DNA of 48,792 bases from Absidia repens (lineage: Eukaryota > Mucoromycota > Mucoromycetes > Mucorales > Cunninghamellaceae): the NCBI GenBank assembly GCA_002105175.1, contig MCGE01000066.1, forward strand, positions 1 to 48,792. Direction: 5' to 3'. The notes under the pieces are model-generated. The model was not told the origin of the DNA, made no database searches, and saw only the letters and a program-made list of their open reading frames with translations. Numbering within the stretch: the first letter of the stretch is position 1; each line of letters opens with the position of its first letter. A program made the translations under genes and the position numbers. Positions 31,803 through 42,847 of the stretch are shown piece after piece.

Positions 31803-32129
31803 TATATGGGTTCATTGTTATTATTATTTTTTATCATCATCATCATCATCTTTATTATAATCGTATGATGGTCTGATATTAGGTGTATGATATATGATTG
31901 ATATTATTGCAAGGGTACAGTATTTTTATTTTCTTTTCTTCTATTTTATGAGACCTAATGATTTCATGAAGGGAATCATTGTTTTCTTTTCTTCCATCAC
32001 AATTGTTGCGTAATTATTTATTTTTATTTTGCATTGTTCCTAATCGGGATTTCAATTCATTCAGTCACGGATTTTTCAGGAACAAATTTTATATTTATTT
32101 TTTATGCCATCATTTTTCATGATGCGACA
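31803..32129 (-). repeat. Solo LTR, family C (truncated at its 3' end)
   Basis: Reverse copy ending GATGCGACA at 32129 (TGTCGCATC start on minus). Diverged from the two copies at 29-30 kb and missing ~100 bases of the LTR end. Confidence 0.8.
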
Positions 32130-32465
32130 GCAGTGGAAGTAATGCCCTTCTTTAGGACAGCGCCGTTTTTCTTCAGATTCACCGGCGTTGTCCTTCTTCT
32201 TGAGTACATGGTCTGTTCTATCTTGTTTTTGTTGTCGGTGTGGAGGTCGGATTCGTCCACCGGCTTTTTGCCGGGCACCATCATTGTACCCGAATAACAT
32301 TGATGTTTGTTTCCACGAGCACCATCCTTGGATCCTTCAGCTGGATACCCTCTTCCATTCATTTTAGGTTGGGGAGCATACCTACTCTTTGTGATATTTA
32401 ATAAAAATAAGAGGACATTACCAAATAAGTGATATAACAGATATAGTTTTTATTGAATAAAACGG
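32130..32465. other. Unassigned segment between LTRs
   Basis: Minus-strand open frame of ~80 residues (32117-32362, starting M-N-G-R-G-Y-P) with no recognised domain; it may be a decayed Gag tail. Positions 32424-32462 are a 39-base scrap of family A LTR in reverse. Confidence 0.35.
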
Positions 32466-32782
32466 TGTAATGTGTTGTAGTAGAAAACGAGTCAAATAAG
32501 TGAGACAAAGTTATATTTTTATTTTAGTAAAATGATGGAAGGCTTTTTATAATAAAATCGGGGAAGCGGTTATTGGAATAATAAATTTCTACTACTATTG
32601 TATTATTGGATATGATAGAGATGAGGGATTAAATCATTGGACTGTGATTAGATGATTGAATGATTATTGGTGTATTGTCAGATCGGATTGAATATGACAG
32701 TTAGTGCCTGATCTGAGTCTGACATTTGCTATATTTGATAGATTGATTTATAATGTAAATATAGAGGATGACAAATACGACA
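32466..32782 (-). repeat. Solo LTR, family B
   Basis: 317 bases, TGTAATG...CGACA on the plus strand; closely matches the copy at 28707. Confidence 0.9.
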
Positions 32783-32879
32783 GTAGCTCACGGTTTCCCA
32801 ATCCGAGTAGAATTGGAGTAGGCGACGTACGTTAACCTTCGTGAGTATTTGCCCCTTGACACGTACCTCGAGTTCCGTG

Positions 32880-33060
32880 TTTTTTTTTATTAGTACTGAA
32901 ATTAGACTTTGTAGAATCTAATTACTGGACTATGATTTTTTTTATTCTTAGTTTTTACTTTAAAGAGCAAGGTTTTTTTAGCCACTGGTTTTTTCCGGCT
33001 TCTTTCTTATTATTATATTTTATTATAAAGTTACTTTATTTAAGTCTCGTATTCATCACA
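32880..33060 (+). repeat. Repeat D copy
   Basis: About 180 bases matching 41897-42087 (reversed) and 43615-43754 (same orientation): AGAATCTAATTACTGGACTA, then TTCCGGCTTCTT, then AAGTTACTTTATTTAAGTCT, ending CGTATTCATCACA. Confidence 0.8.
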
Positions 33061-33070
33061 GTCATCATGG

Positions 33071-33110
33071 ATCTGATATGTGTGGATGATGACAAATGAC
33101 ATATACGACA
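33071..33110 (-). repeat. LTR family A tip fragment
   Basis: Forty bases equal to the first 40 of LTR A, reversed, ending ACATATACGACA. Confidence 0.7.
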
Positions 33111-33229
33111 GATGCTACTGTATGACATGGTTCAAGTCACAATGCTTTCGCAGTTCTTGTCAGAAACCAGACAGGACGGAGATGAGTTATACTTCACAGA
33201 GAATATATGATATGGTATAATAAATAATC

Positions 33230-33498
33230 TTACCTAGATTGAGTTTTCAATTCAAGGAGATCAAAAGTAGAGAGTAATTGGAGAGAAGAGCAGAGATAGT
33301 TTATTGATAAATTATAACAGGATATCAGATATAGATAACAAACTAGAGTGGGGAGTTGGGGGTTATTATACTAAAACTAATAAGTGCTGAGCACTTCGAG
33401 AGGTGCGGGAACTGAGAAGACAAGAGATGTGGGAATTGAGAAGACCAAAGATGTGGGAACTGAGAGGACAAGGGTAACATAAAATGTTATTCATGACA
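33230..33498 (-). repeat. LTR family E, reverse copy
   Basis: Ends TCATGACA at 33498 (TGTCATGAATAA on minus). Contains three near-repeats of a GTGGGAACTGAGAAGAC type. The inner boundary is uncertain; sequence to ~33120 may be internal region of the same element. Confidence 0.6.
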
Positions 33499-33720
33499 GT
33501 TCTTTTCTCTCAGTGAAGGTCTCCTTGCAAGAGACTCAGCCATAATGAACCACGATGGAGTACAGTAGCCAAGTCGTTCATACTTTTGAGCATTCGATTG
33601 ACTGTACGCGCCAAAATTACGGTTACCAGAGGGAAGACGTTCCACTTTTTTCTGATGAATGGCAACGATATGGTTTACGGCTTTTAATTCGATTGATACA
33701 ACTTGTCGCAATAAGGACAT
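33487..33720 (-). CDS. Small hypothetical open frame
   Basis: 77 residues from ATG 33718-33720. Protein-like composition without long homopolymers (V-A-I-H-Q-K-K-V-E-R-L-P-S-G-N-R-N-F-G). It overlaps the start of the family E LTR by ~12 bases at its 3' end, so it may be a gene truncated by that LTR. No family recognised. Confidence 0.3.
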   Translation of the reverse strand: MSLLRQVVSIELKAVNHIVAIHQKKVERLPSGNRNFGAYSQSNAQKYERLGYCTPSWFIMAESLARRPSLREKNCHE

Positions 33721-34082
33721 AATTTTTTCAACAAAATAATGGTAGTTCGTTCGTTGCTGCTATTTACAATATCACTAGATGACATAGTTTTTTGTATTTA
33801 TGGGAACGAACAAAAGAAAAAAACCTTTTTTTTTTTTTTGGCTGGCAGTTTGTATAGCCTTTTTTTTTGGGGGGATTGCTCCATTTTAGAGAAATTTTTT
33901 TCTCTGCAATCTCAGATAGATTACACAGAACAACCGTATCACAATGCATTGTATCGGCGATGATTGAAATTATACTGCACTTTAAATTTGAAGTGTGACA
34001 ATTACTTCTTTATCCCCAGTCGCGTTTTTTTGCATTTATATTATTATCAAAACATCCACATCCACTATTATTAGTATTATCA

Positions 34083-34279
34083 TGATCAGTCAAGCTCTTA
34101 TTGAAAAAGTCTACCCTACCAAAGATAGTATGGTGCAAGACGTCAAAGCATTTGTTAGAAGAAACGGGTGCAGTCTGGGTATGTACTGCAGTCAAAGGGG
34201 AAGTGATTGGGGTAGAAAGGGTGAACTTGGGATAGTGGTTAGAATTTGCTTCAGGGGCATTTTGAAAAATGCAATATAA
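34083..34279 (+). pseudogene. FAR1/MULE-like N-terminal fragment
   Basis: From Met 34083: E-K-V-Y-P-T-K-D-S-M-V-Q-D-V-K-A-F-V-R-R-N-G, then Y-C-S-Q-R-G-S-D. The pattern (Y-P-T-K...M...D-V-K-A-F...N-G) resembles the N-terminal DNA-binding part of FAR1/Mutator-like transposases seen in fungi. No catalytic domain follows; a family B LTR begins at 34339. The match is by eye and tentative. Confidence 0.35.
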
Positions 34280-34338
34280 ACAAAGGGAATCCCTTTCATT
34301 TTGGATTGAAGATCCTGGACCCACCTTTAGATTAGGAC

Positions 34339-34583
34339 TGTCGTATTTGTCATCCTCTATATTTACATTATAAATCAATCTATCAAATATAGCAAGTGTC
34401 AGACACATATCAGGCACTAACTGTCATATTCAATCCCGATCTGACAATACACCAATAATCATTCAATCATCTAATCACAGTCCAATGATTTATTCCCTCA
34501 TCTCTATCTTATCCAATAATACATTAGTAGTAGAAATTTATTATTCCAATAACCGCTTCCCCGATTTTATTATAAAAGCCTTC
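34339..34583 (+). repeat. LTR family B, 5' part, interrupted by Ty3 element 2
   Basis: TGTCGTATTTGTCATCC start. The LTR is cut at ...AAAAGCCTTC and resumes at 40366-40443; together the parts give ~318 bases once the CCTTC duplication is counted once. Confidence 0.95.
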
Positions 34584-34943
34584 TGTCGTATTTGTCATTT
34601 GTCATCATCCACACGTATCAGACACGCGGTTATCCATCACGACCCAACAATTGTACCTTGCCACTCTCCAGCATAACCTCACACTGGCTATGTTTCACTT
34701 GGTCTACAATCAATATCAAAGATTAATCATCCATCTATTCCATAATACACTATTTTATTCCCTCATCTCGAACTCTACCAATAATCCATTATCATCTACA
34801 ATCATCTATCATCATAGAAATTTATTATTCCAACATCCGCTTCCCATACTTTTACTATAAAAACCCACTGTCATTTTATTTAATAAAAACCATATCTGTT
34901 ATATCACTTACTTGATTGACTTTACCATACTCAAATTATTACA
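34584..34943 (+). repeat. 5' LTR of Ty3 element 2 (family A reference)
   Basis: 360 bases with a TATAAAA at ~34855 and AATAAAAACC downstream. No convincing tRNA or self-complementary primer-binding site follows it (next bases TTTTTTTAAGTG). Confidence 0.95.
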
Positions 34944-34988
34944 TTTTTTTAAGTGAATATTTTATTTTAAACAAACTACTTTATCAAC

Positions 34989-36502
34989 ATGCCTGCTACT
35001 ACTCGTCAATCTGCCTCTAACGCCTCCTCTGCTCCCATTGTCCCTGTCCCTGAAGTCAATGCCAACGCTCCTGCCATTGATAACATGGAACTGGATGAAT
35101 TCTTCGACGAAGTAGTTGCCTCCTCTGCTCCTCCCACTGTTGCATCATCTTCTGCACCTGTTGCTGGACCCTCCTCTGCTGCTACCACTGTTGTCCCCGG
35201 ACTTTCAGCGTCGAAGCATGCTCCCAAGGCCACTTTGCAGGAACTTCTTGATGCCAAGATCAAGGAATTGGAACAAGCCACCACTGACTACATCTTGGTG
35301 CACTCTGCCGACAAGTTGGCACAAGAAAAGAAGAAGCTGGATGATCTCGATGCGAATATTGCATTGATCAAGCGCACTATCAAGCAGCAATTCTCTGCCG
35401 CCACTCCTGCTCCCTCTTCTGCCTCTGCTTCCTCCGAATCTGCATCTTTCAGGTTTATCAATGAAATCCCGATCTTTCAGGTGGAAGGACAAACAATGAT
35501 CAACAAGTCGCACCCCACCTTCGAGTCCGTGGACCGCTTCATTTCCAAGTTTGAAAAGGTTATGGAGCCTGGCGCCGTCGACCTGAACCTCAACTGGTCC
35601 CGCTACCTCAATTTTGCCATGGCTGGTGATGATGTGGATGTCTGGTTTGCCTCGAAGATGAAGAATCTGAACCTCAACTGGTCCCAAGCCAAGAAGATGC
35701 TGGTCGACAAATTCTCAGTCAAGGACACCACCACTGCCGCCCTCATGAACATCCTTTCTCTACGCATGGACAAGAAGGAAAGCTTGGCAAAGTTTGGTCT
35801 ACGCTTGCAACAGCTAACCCAAAAGCTAACTGGTCTGATGATGCCTCTCTTGCCGCTATCACATTGAAGGCTCTACCCAGGAAGCTCCGCCATCAAGTCA
35901 TCACCGCTCACCAAGCCAAGCAAAGTGGACATCACCTGCCCCAATCTTACGATGAAGTCTTGCGCCTTGCCACCCGGATCCACGTTCAAAAAAAATCTTT
36001 CCGTGTCGATTCCTTTGATGACTCTGATTCCGACTCAGATGATTCCTCCATCTCTCGCCCTGCCAAGCGCTCTCGCCGCCAACGTGACAAGTCCGTCTCC
36101 ACTGGCAAAACATGCTCGCATCATGGCCCCAACTCCTCTCATGTCTCCAAGGACTGCCGTGTGCTCAACAGCCGCCTCTCTCGCTCTGATAAAGGTAAAG
36201 GTGCCGCTCCTGGTTGGAGATATTTCAACCCTGCTTCTTCTGCTGCCACTTCTTCTTCCTTTGCCTCTTCCTCTGCTCCATCCAACACATGTCGATACTG
36301 CAAGAAGGTGCCATATGTCCTTGGCCACCGCTGTCCTGAAGGTGCCGCCCACTTTGCCACCTTGAAGAAACCAAGCGTCAACGCCCTCGCCATCGATCAG
36401 CACCCTGCCGATCTGTCAATGGATGACTTTACGGAGTCGATGACCGCACTCGATTTCCAAGCCCAGTTGGATCAAGAAGATGATGAACTGCTGGAAGAAT
36501 GA
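34989..36502 (+). pseudogene. Ty3 element 2 Gag, one frame change
   Basis: ATG 34989. An Ala/Ser/Pro-rich N-terminus (~residues 1-75) is followed by a coiled coil (~80-130) and the capsid region (F-R-F-I-N-E-I-P-I-F onward, then V-D-R-F-I-S-K-F-E-K-V). The first frame stops at 35865-35867. Coding continues one frame lower from the short A-run 35821-35824 to 36502, with a basic Ser/Asp stretch (D-S-D-S-D-S-D-D) and two Cys/His clusters (T-C-S-H-H-G; C-R-Y-C-K-K...G-H-R-C) in place of a standard CCHC knuckle. It ends in an acidic D-Q-E-D-D-E-L-L-E-E, overlapping the Pol frame by 23 bases. Confidence 0.85.
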
Positions 36503-39500
36503 ACAAGCGTTTGCCCTCTGTGATTCCGGTGCCAATACTTCAGTGATAGATAGATTGTTTATTGATAAAAATAAAATAAAAATTGATTCTTCCTATTCTA
36601 CCACTATATATCTACCAGGCAATAAGACTACTAAAAGCTACGGCAAAACTGTCCCTATACTAGTTACGTTCAATAATATTACTATATCACATTCATTCCA
36701 AGTCACTGATTTGTCGAAAGATTTTGATTGTTTGATTGCTGATGATTTGATGTCCACATTCAACATTGAAGTCACAAATCTTCCAATCAAATGGCCCAAC
36801 AGTCATTTGCGTTCTGAAAGAGAGAATCATAACATTGATAATCCACCTACACCAAATGAGTCACCAGCTGGCACGGCCAAAGAACGTAAAGACTTTCTAC
36901 AAAAGATATTGTCGTTAGCTGCAGAAAATGAAAAAATACCAATCACATCGTTCTGTTCATTACCTGAATCACGAGTAGAACTCGATACACCAACAATACC
37001 AACGGATCGTACCAACCATCGCCAATATCCAATTCCAATCACTTTGCAACCGGTTGTCGATGAAGCTGTTAATCAATGGCTCGCTGATGGTACAATCGTT
37101 CCGGCTCCAATTGATACAACATGGAATAGCCCGCTAACACTAGCACCTAAAAAAGATGAAAAAGGTTTTGTTACTGGACGACGCCCTTGTCTCGATCCTC
37201 GACACATTAACAAATATCTGAAAGATGATGTTTTCCCATTACCTTTGATACAAAACATCTTTGAATCCATCCATGGAGCTACCGTATTCACCACATTGGA
37301 CTTTAAAAGTGCATTCCACCGCTTTGAGATCGATCCAAAAGACCAACATAAAACTACATTCACAAATAAAGGACGTCAGTACATGTTTCGAGGTGCACCA
37401 TTTGGACTGAAAACACTTTCGGCCAAATTTCAACGGGTCATGAATATAATCTACCATGACTTACCTTTCGTTCAAACATTCATCGATGATGTTGTGGTGT
37501 TCTCCACGGACATGGCATCACACACCGAGCATGTCGCTATCGCCATTCAACGTCTCACAGACGCTAGACTGATCCTGAATCCAAAAAAGTGTCACTGGGC
37601 CCAAACAGCGGTCTATCTACTTGGTTTCTGCGTGTCCGACAAAGGTTACGACCTGGATCCACGTAAAGTCTGCAATGTTCTTGAATGGGAAAGACCACAA
37701 TCCGGCAAAGCCATGCAACAATTCCTCGGTATCATCAATTACTTCCGCTACCACCTTGCTGGTACAGCTACACTGACAAGTCCGTTGGATGCTCTACGCA
37801 ATCATAATCAAATCACAAATGACGATTGGACATTAGAACATCAAAAACATTTCGAGCTAATCAAAACACAGCTACAACGAGATACCTCACTTCATTTCCC
37901 AGATTTGAATAAGCCGTTCTATGTTGCCACCGATGCTTCCAACTACGGCATTGGCGCCGCATTGTACCAAATCAAAGACAAAAAAGAACACTTCATCGGA
38001 TACATGGCCAGATCATTGTCCAAATCAGAGCGTAACTACAGCACCAACAAAAGGGAACTGCTTGCAATCGTCTTTGCCCTAAAAAAGTTTCATAAGTATC
38101 TTTGGGGTAATCCATTCACATTGTACACTGACCATCGAGCCCTCACTTACATTCATACACAAAAGATCGCATCACCCATGATGATCAACTGGTTGGATAC
38201 CATCCTGGACTACTCATTCACAGTCATACATAAACCAGGAGCCTTGAATATTTTTCCTGATTTCTTGTCACGTCTTGCCACACCGCACAAAGAAATCCCA
38301 GGGGTAATCAGACACCATACATTCAAGACAACACACAACGGAATCCATCCATAAAAAATAAAAACAAAGAAGATATACACCTTCGCGCAATCCAATCCAT
38401 GGATATGAATTACATCATACCTCCGACCACAGAACACAAGTCCATTCTACAAAGACTACATGAATACGGACACTTCGGAGCAGAAGCAATCGTAAAAGCT
38501 GCACATCATGAAGGATTACACTGGACCAACATGTACAAAGAAGCACTTGACATCGTCCAAAAATGCCCACCTTGCCAAAAATACAATATAGGAAAAAGAG
38601 GCTACAATCCCTTGAGACCAGTACATGCATATCTACCAACCGACCACTGGGCTATCGATCTAGCTGGACCATTCAAAGTTTCTACACAAGGAAATACATA
38701 GTTATTAGTAATGGTTGACGTCTGTACACGATTCACAATTCTACGCGCATTACCTGACAAAAAGGCAGACACACTTATTCATACGTTGATCAAAGTATTG
38801 GCGATTTCGGCTATCCAAGAATCATACAATCGGACAACGGCACCGAGTTCAAAAACAAGCTCGACACAGCATTACACAAGACTATGGGAATCGATCGTAG
38901 GTTTTCCACACCGTATCATCCAAGAGGAAATGGTCTTGCTGAACGTTACGTCCAAGTAGCCAAAACAATAATAAACAAAGAAAGCCAAGGAACTAGACAA
39001 GACTGGGACTGGTACGTACCTAATGCACAATTGGTAATGAATAACAAGATTTCAAAACGTCTTCAAACACCCCCATTCTCTTTGATGTTCGCACGACACA
39101 TGAATAAACCTACTCTTACCGGTGATCCACAAACCAACACTGCCACACTAAAACCCATAAACTATGATGACTTAGTGAAACGACTTGAATACATGGCAAA
39201 CGTTGTGTTTCCGGCAATCAAAGAGCGCACACAACTCGTAATAGATTCACAAAAGGAAGCATTCGATAAAACACACCGTATTGTTGACTTTCCCGTTGGT
39301 AGCTTCGTAGTTGCAAAAATCCCTACAAGAAAAAATAAATCAGCACCATTATACGACGGTCCATTCGAAGTCATGCAAAAAACAATCAACGGTACCTACA
39401 TCCTCAAAGACATGACAGGTGCACTAGCTTCTCGTAACTACGTTCCATCAGAGTTGAAATCCGTTTCGCACGATGAGCATAATGATGACGAGTATGAGAT

Positions 39501-39783
39501 CGAAGCTATCCTAGACCATAAAGGAACACCTGGACAACGTCAATATAAAATTCGTTGGAAAGGATACACATCCGAACATGATCAATGGATTAGAGCACAA
39601 GAGATGAATGCACAAGATGCAATTGATATATACTGGAAAAGACGACAAGACACAGACGAAAAAGAAAAAGAAAAAGAAAGAAAAACAAGAAATAAAAATC
39701 AACCGACTCCAGCACTGAAAAGAAAGCGGACGGACATTGAAAAAGATAGAAAAGCCAGTAGAGGACAAAAAAGAGCCCGCTAG
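36480..39783 (+). pseudogene. Ty3 element 2 Pol, mostly open
   Basis: The first 624 residues are uninterrupted (36480-38354). They hold protease C-D-S-G-A-N-T-S-V-I-D, RT with F-I-D-D-V-V-V-F-S at ~37480, and RNase H with A-T-D-A-S-N-Y-G-I-G and Y-T-D-H-R-A-L. Integrase follows in the next frame (38399 on): H-E-Y-G-H-F-G...C-P-P-C, then A-I-D-L-A-G-P-F. Further on are I-Q-S-D-N-G-T-E-F and Y-H-P-R-G-N-G-L-A-E-R. A chromodomain-like segment (E-Y-E-I-E-A-I-L-D-H...Y-K-I-R-W-K-G-Y) and a Lys/Arg-rich tail end it at TAG 39781-39783. Breaks: a frame change before 38352, TAG at 38699-38701 where an aromatic residue is expected, and one missing T near 38798. Pol lies +1 relative to Gag, as in elements using +1 frameshifting. 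Confidence 0.9.
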
Positions 39784-39992
39784 GTAAAAAAATCAAAAAC
39801 AATGCCGACGACTAGAAAATCAGGAGACTGAGAAGATCGGCATAAAACATATATACACACATATATGCAGCTACAAAAACACTACAAAAAGCTACAAAAA
39901 CACTACAAAACCCGCAAACACGCGACTTCAATAAAAATAACACTATACACACGACTTCACAAATACATCCTTTCAAAAACGTTTCTTCAAAC

Positions 39993-40005
39993 TGGAAGGG
40001 GGTGA
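39993..40005 (+). promoter_or_regulatory. Polypurine tract of Ty3 element 2
   Basis: TGGAAGGGGGTGA immediately before the 3' LTR, the expected plus-strand primer site. Confidence 0.75.
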
Positions 40006-40365
40006 TGTCGTATTTGTCATTTGTCATCATCCACACGTATCAGACACGCGGTTATCCATCACGACCCAACAATTGTACCTTGTCACTCTCCAGCATAACC
40101 TCACACTGGCTATGTTTCACTTGGTCTACAATCAATATCAAAGATTAATCATCCATCTATTCCACAATACACTATTTTATTCCCGCATCTCGAACTCTAC
40201 CAATAATCCATTATCATCTACAATCATCTATCATCATAGAAATTTATTATTCCAACATCCGCTTCCCACACTTTTACTATAAAAACCCACTGTCATTTTA
40301 TTTAATAAAAACCATATCTGTTATATCACTTACTTGATTGACTTTACCATACTCAAATTATTACA
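40006..40365 (+). repeat. 3' LTR of Ty3 element 2
   Basis: 360 bases, ~99% identical to the 5' LTR by eye. Confidence 0.95.
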
Positions 40366-40443
40366 CCTTCCATCATTTTACTAAAATAAAAATATAACTT
40401 TGTCTCACTTATTTGACTCGTTTTCTACTACACAACTATTACA
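40366..40443 (+). repeat. LTR family B, 3' part
   Basis: Continuation of the LTR interrupted at 34583, ending CAACTATTACA. Confidence 0.95.
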
Positions 40444-40740
40444 GAGTGTCGTATTATGAATAAAAATGTTCTGCCTGAATAATAAACAGAGCGGCATTTG
40501 AATAAATTCAGGTACCAGTTAATCATTTATCCATTTCAAAAACCAAACCAATGATCTCTACATAAGATATGAACATACACTTATCATGATTATTTTATTT
40601 GTAATCATTATGATATGATTTATAATCCTTATAAGAAAAGAAAACCAATCAAAAAGTTTTCTTACTAGTTCCAATTGTATTAACACCAATCATGATCAAA
40701 TAACCAACATCATAGATTACCCGGTCTCAAACGTTATTTT
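40444..40740. other. AT-rich, possibly another LTR family
   Basis: Position 40448 starts TGTCGTATTATGAATAA, again the shared LTR tip, but no second copy or end could be defined. No gene. Confidence 0.4.
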
Positions 40741-41109
40741 TGTAATAATTTGAGTATAGAAGACGTTATAAGAATAAGTGATATAACAGATGTGGTTTTT
40801 ATTAAATAAAATGATAGTGGGTTTTTATAGTAAAAGTATGGGAAGCGGATGTTGGAATAATAAATTTCTATGATGATAGATGATTGTAGATGATAATGGA
40901 TTATTGGATTATTGGTAGAGTTCGAGATGAGGGAATAAAATAGTGTATTGTGGAAGAGATGGATGATTAATCTTTGATATTGATTGTAGACCAAGTGAAA
41001 CATAGCCAGTGTGAGGTCATGCTGGAGAGTGACAAGGTACAATTGTTGGGTAATGATGGATAACCGCGTATCTGATATGTGTGGATGATGACAAATGACA
41101 AATACGACA
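40741..41109 (-). repeat. Solo LTR, family A
   Basis: 369 bases, TGTAATAATTTGAG...AATACGACA on the plus strand; complete copy with both tips. Flanks do not show a target duplication. Confidence 0.9.
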
Positions 41110-41162
41110 GCTTCATGTCAATAGTATATCCATTTTCTACCCGCTGTCTTTTCAATAAAAAC

Positions 41163-41849
41163 CTACAATACTTTGTGGAGATCTAGGGACATTGTAAATC
41201 CGGTTGTCTTTGAATTTTGAAGTGCAATAAATTTAAATCGTTCGAAACCATGTGTCATGTTGAATCCATTGTCTAAAATAACGTTGTTCACATCATCTCC
41301 GGTTGGCGCATCAACGGTGGCAGTATTGGAAGCATCGCCGCCGTCATTATTGTTGTCATCATCATCCACATTGTCATTACTGGTCTATAAAACAAATGAT
41401 AAGTAGCAACGTTGCATTGAATACATGTAACAAAAAAAATTACCATTAATTGAGTCTTGGCGCGTCTTCGAGCAGCCTGTGTTGCCATCATGAGGGTACT
41501 TTCCCCTTCTACACGAATCGCCCAGTCTGTCTTCGCTGTAGCAAATAGTTCTGTTAAATCCACTTTCATTTTCGTTCCCATTCTTCTTTTGGGTAGGCTT
41601 GCTTGTACACGTGTTTCATCTTATTTTTCAATGCCCTGTTGCTTCTTCCACAGTATCATGATAAACGATCCATTTCTTGACTACACTTTCGTTCTTTGTG
41701 ACAAAGGTCAGTAAGCTGGGATGATTTGAGCTCTTGAAGTATTCTTGAAAAGCTATTATCAAAAAAGGAGGCAATGAAAAAAATGTTAATACGTGATTGT
41801 GATATACTGTATAATTGGCTTTTTTTTTACCTTCGGCCAAGTCAGACAT
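41163..41849 (-). pseudogene. Three-exon unassigned gene with frame breaks
   Basis: ATG at 41847-41849 (M-S-D-L-A-E). Exon 1 is 41849-41831, exon 2 is 41752-41444, exon 3 is 41384-41163; introns are GTAAAA...TAG and GTAATT...TAG with matching phases. Exon 2 stays coding-like over its length but changes frame near the TGA at 41628-41630 and again near 41580. Exon 3 is acidic (D-D-D-D-N-N-N-D-G-G-D) and ends T-M-S-L-D-L-H-K-V-L. Exon 2 contains F-Q-E-Y-F-K-S-S-N-H-P-S-L-L-T-F-V and later A-K-T-D-W-A-I-R-V-E-G-E. No family recognised. The breaks could be real decay or missing bases in the short A-runs. Confidence 0.5.
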
Positions 41850-41896
41850 TGTATATTAACTAATGATTCATACCCAATTTGTAACCATTTCATTAT

Positions 41897-42087
41897 TGTG
41901 ATAAATACGAGACTTAAATAAAGTGACTTTATTATAAAAATATAATAATGAGGAAGAAGCCGGAAAAACCCAGTGGGTAAAAAAACCTTGCTCTTTAAAA
42001 AAAAAAAAGTAAAAACTGAGAATAAAAAAAATCATAGTCCAGTAATTAGATTCTACAAAGTCTAATTTCAGTACTAATAAAAAAACT
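41897..42087 (-). repeat. Repeat D, left arm of an inverted pair
   Basis: TGTGATAAATACGAGAC...TTCAGTACTAATA. Reverse complement of 43615-43754 and of 32880-33060. Together with the right arm it encloses two further inverted-repeat elements. Confidence 0.8.
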
Positions 42088-42092
42088 AAATA

Positions 42093-42845
42093 CAGGTTTT
42101 CCGGTTGAACTTGAGACGTTTTTTTTTTTTTTAGACGAGAATAAACTCCGCTCGAGCGATTCAGCTTTTAGTTTTGGACATTTTATTCAATGTAGTTTAG
42201 ACTAAATGATAATATGGTTTAGACAATCGTGTCTTCTATTTTAAACCATTCTCTTTTTGAAGACACCTCTCCCAATATGTTTTTGCGTGCCTAATCCATC
42301 CATGACAATCCTCTACTGTTGGAATACCACAGACTCCTGAAGCTTTTGGCACGGACAACCCTTCCTCTTGCATGATCCGAATAAAACGCGCTATTTGATC
42401 AGGCCCATATTTTTTGTTCCGACGTTTGCCCTCGTTAAATGTAACAGCCTTTATATCAATAATGAGCTCATCAATAGTGTCGTCCATTTCATTACGTTGT
42501 TCGTCAACTATGGTATTAGTGTCCACAAGCGTTTTAATTTCCCCATACTGAAAGGCGGTGCCCTGAAACTCCATATCCTCGTCAGAATCATATATCGATT
42601 CGGTATCTCTGGCAGGTTCGTATTGAATAAAGTCCATTAAAAATGTATCAAATAATAGAAACAAAGAAAAAAAAAAAAAAGGAAGAAGATAGGAAAGAGA
42701 AAGTTAGGTGGATAGTGTAAAATACTTGGCAAGTACTTCCACATCGTGTTACATAACTTGTCCAAAGTGAGAAGCTGAATCGTCTCGAGCGGAGTTTATT
42801 CTCGTCTAAAAAAAAAAAACGTCTCAAGTTCAACCGGAAAACCTG
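42093..42845. mobile_element. Non-autonomous DNA transposon with ~76-bp TIRs and TA flanks
   Basis: Starts CAGGTTTTCCGGTTGAAC and ends with its reverse complement, with terminal inverted repeats of ~76 bases that include a T12-14 run. It is flanked by TA on both sides (42091-42092 and 42846-42847), as for Tc1/mariner insertions. The 753-base body carries only the N-terminal part of a transposase, on the minus strand. Confidence 0.85.
42236..42664 (-). pseudogene. Transposase N-terminal (HTH) fragment in the TIR element
   Basis: 142 residues from ATG 42664. An acidic N-terminus (Y-D-S-D-E-D-M-E-F) is followed by an HTH-like segment: K-K-Y-G-P-D-Q-I-A-R-F-I-R-I-M-Q-E-E-G, then V-P-K-A-S-G-V-C-G-I-P. 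The latter resembles the DNA-binding head of DDE-type transposases that I recall from Mucorales. It then ends without any DDE catalytic domain. It could still bind the TIRs; that is inference. Confidence 0.6.
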
Positions 42846-42847
42846 TA

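Larger units (their letters stand above)
34584..40365 (+). mobile_element. Complete Ty3-type chromovirus 2, nested in an LTR, TSD CCTTC
   Basis: LTRs at 34584-34943 and 40006-40365, each exactly 360 bases (TGTCGTATTTG...TATTACA), with about four substitutions between them by eye. CCTTC occurs at 34579-34583 and 40366-40370. Gag, protease, RT, RNase H, integrase and chromodomain-like tail are present in order. It belongs to a different lineage from element 1; its solo LTRs (family A) recur across the window. Confidence 0.95.

Noticed and set aside
35006..36403. Minus-strand ORFs opposite the Ty3 element 2 Gag region
   Set aside because: Antisense shadows of a well-supported Gag reading frame.
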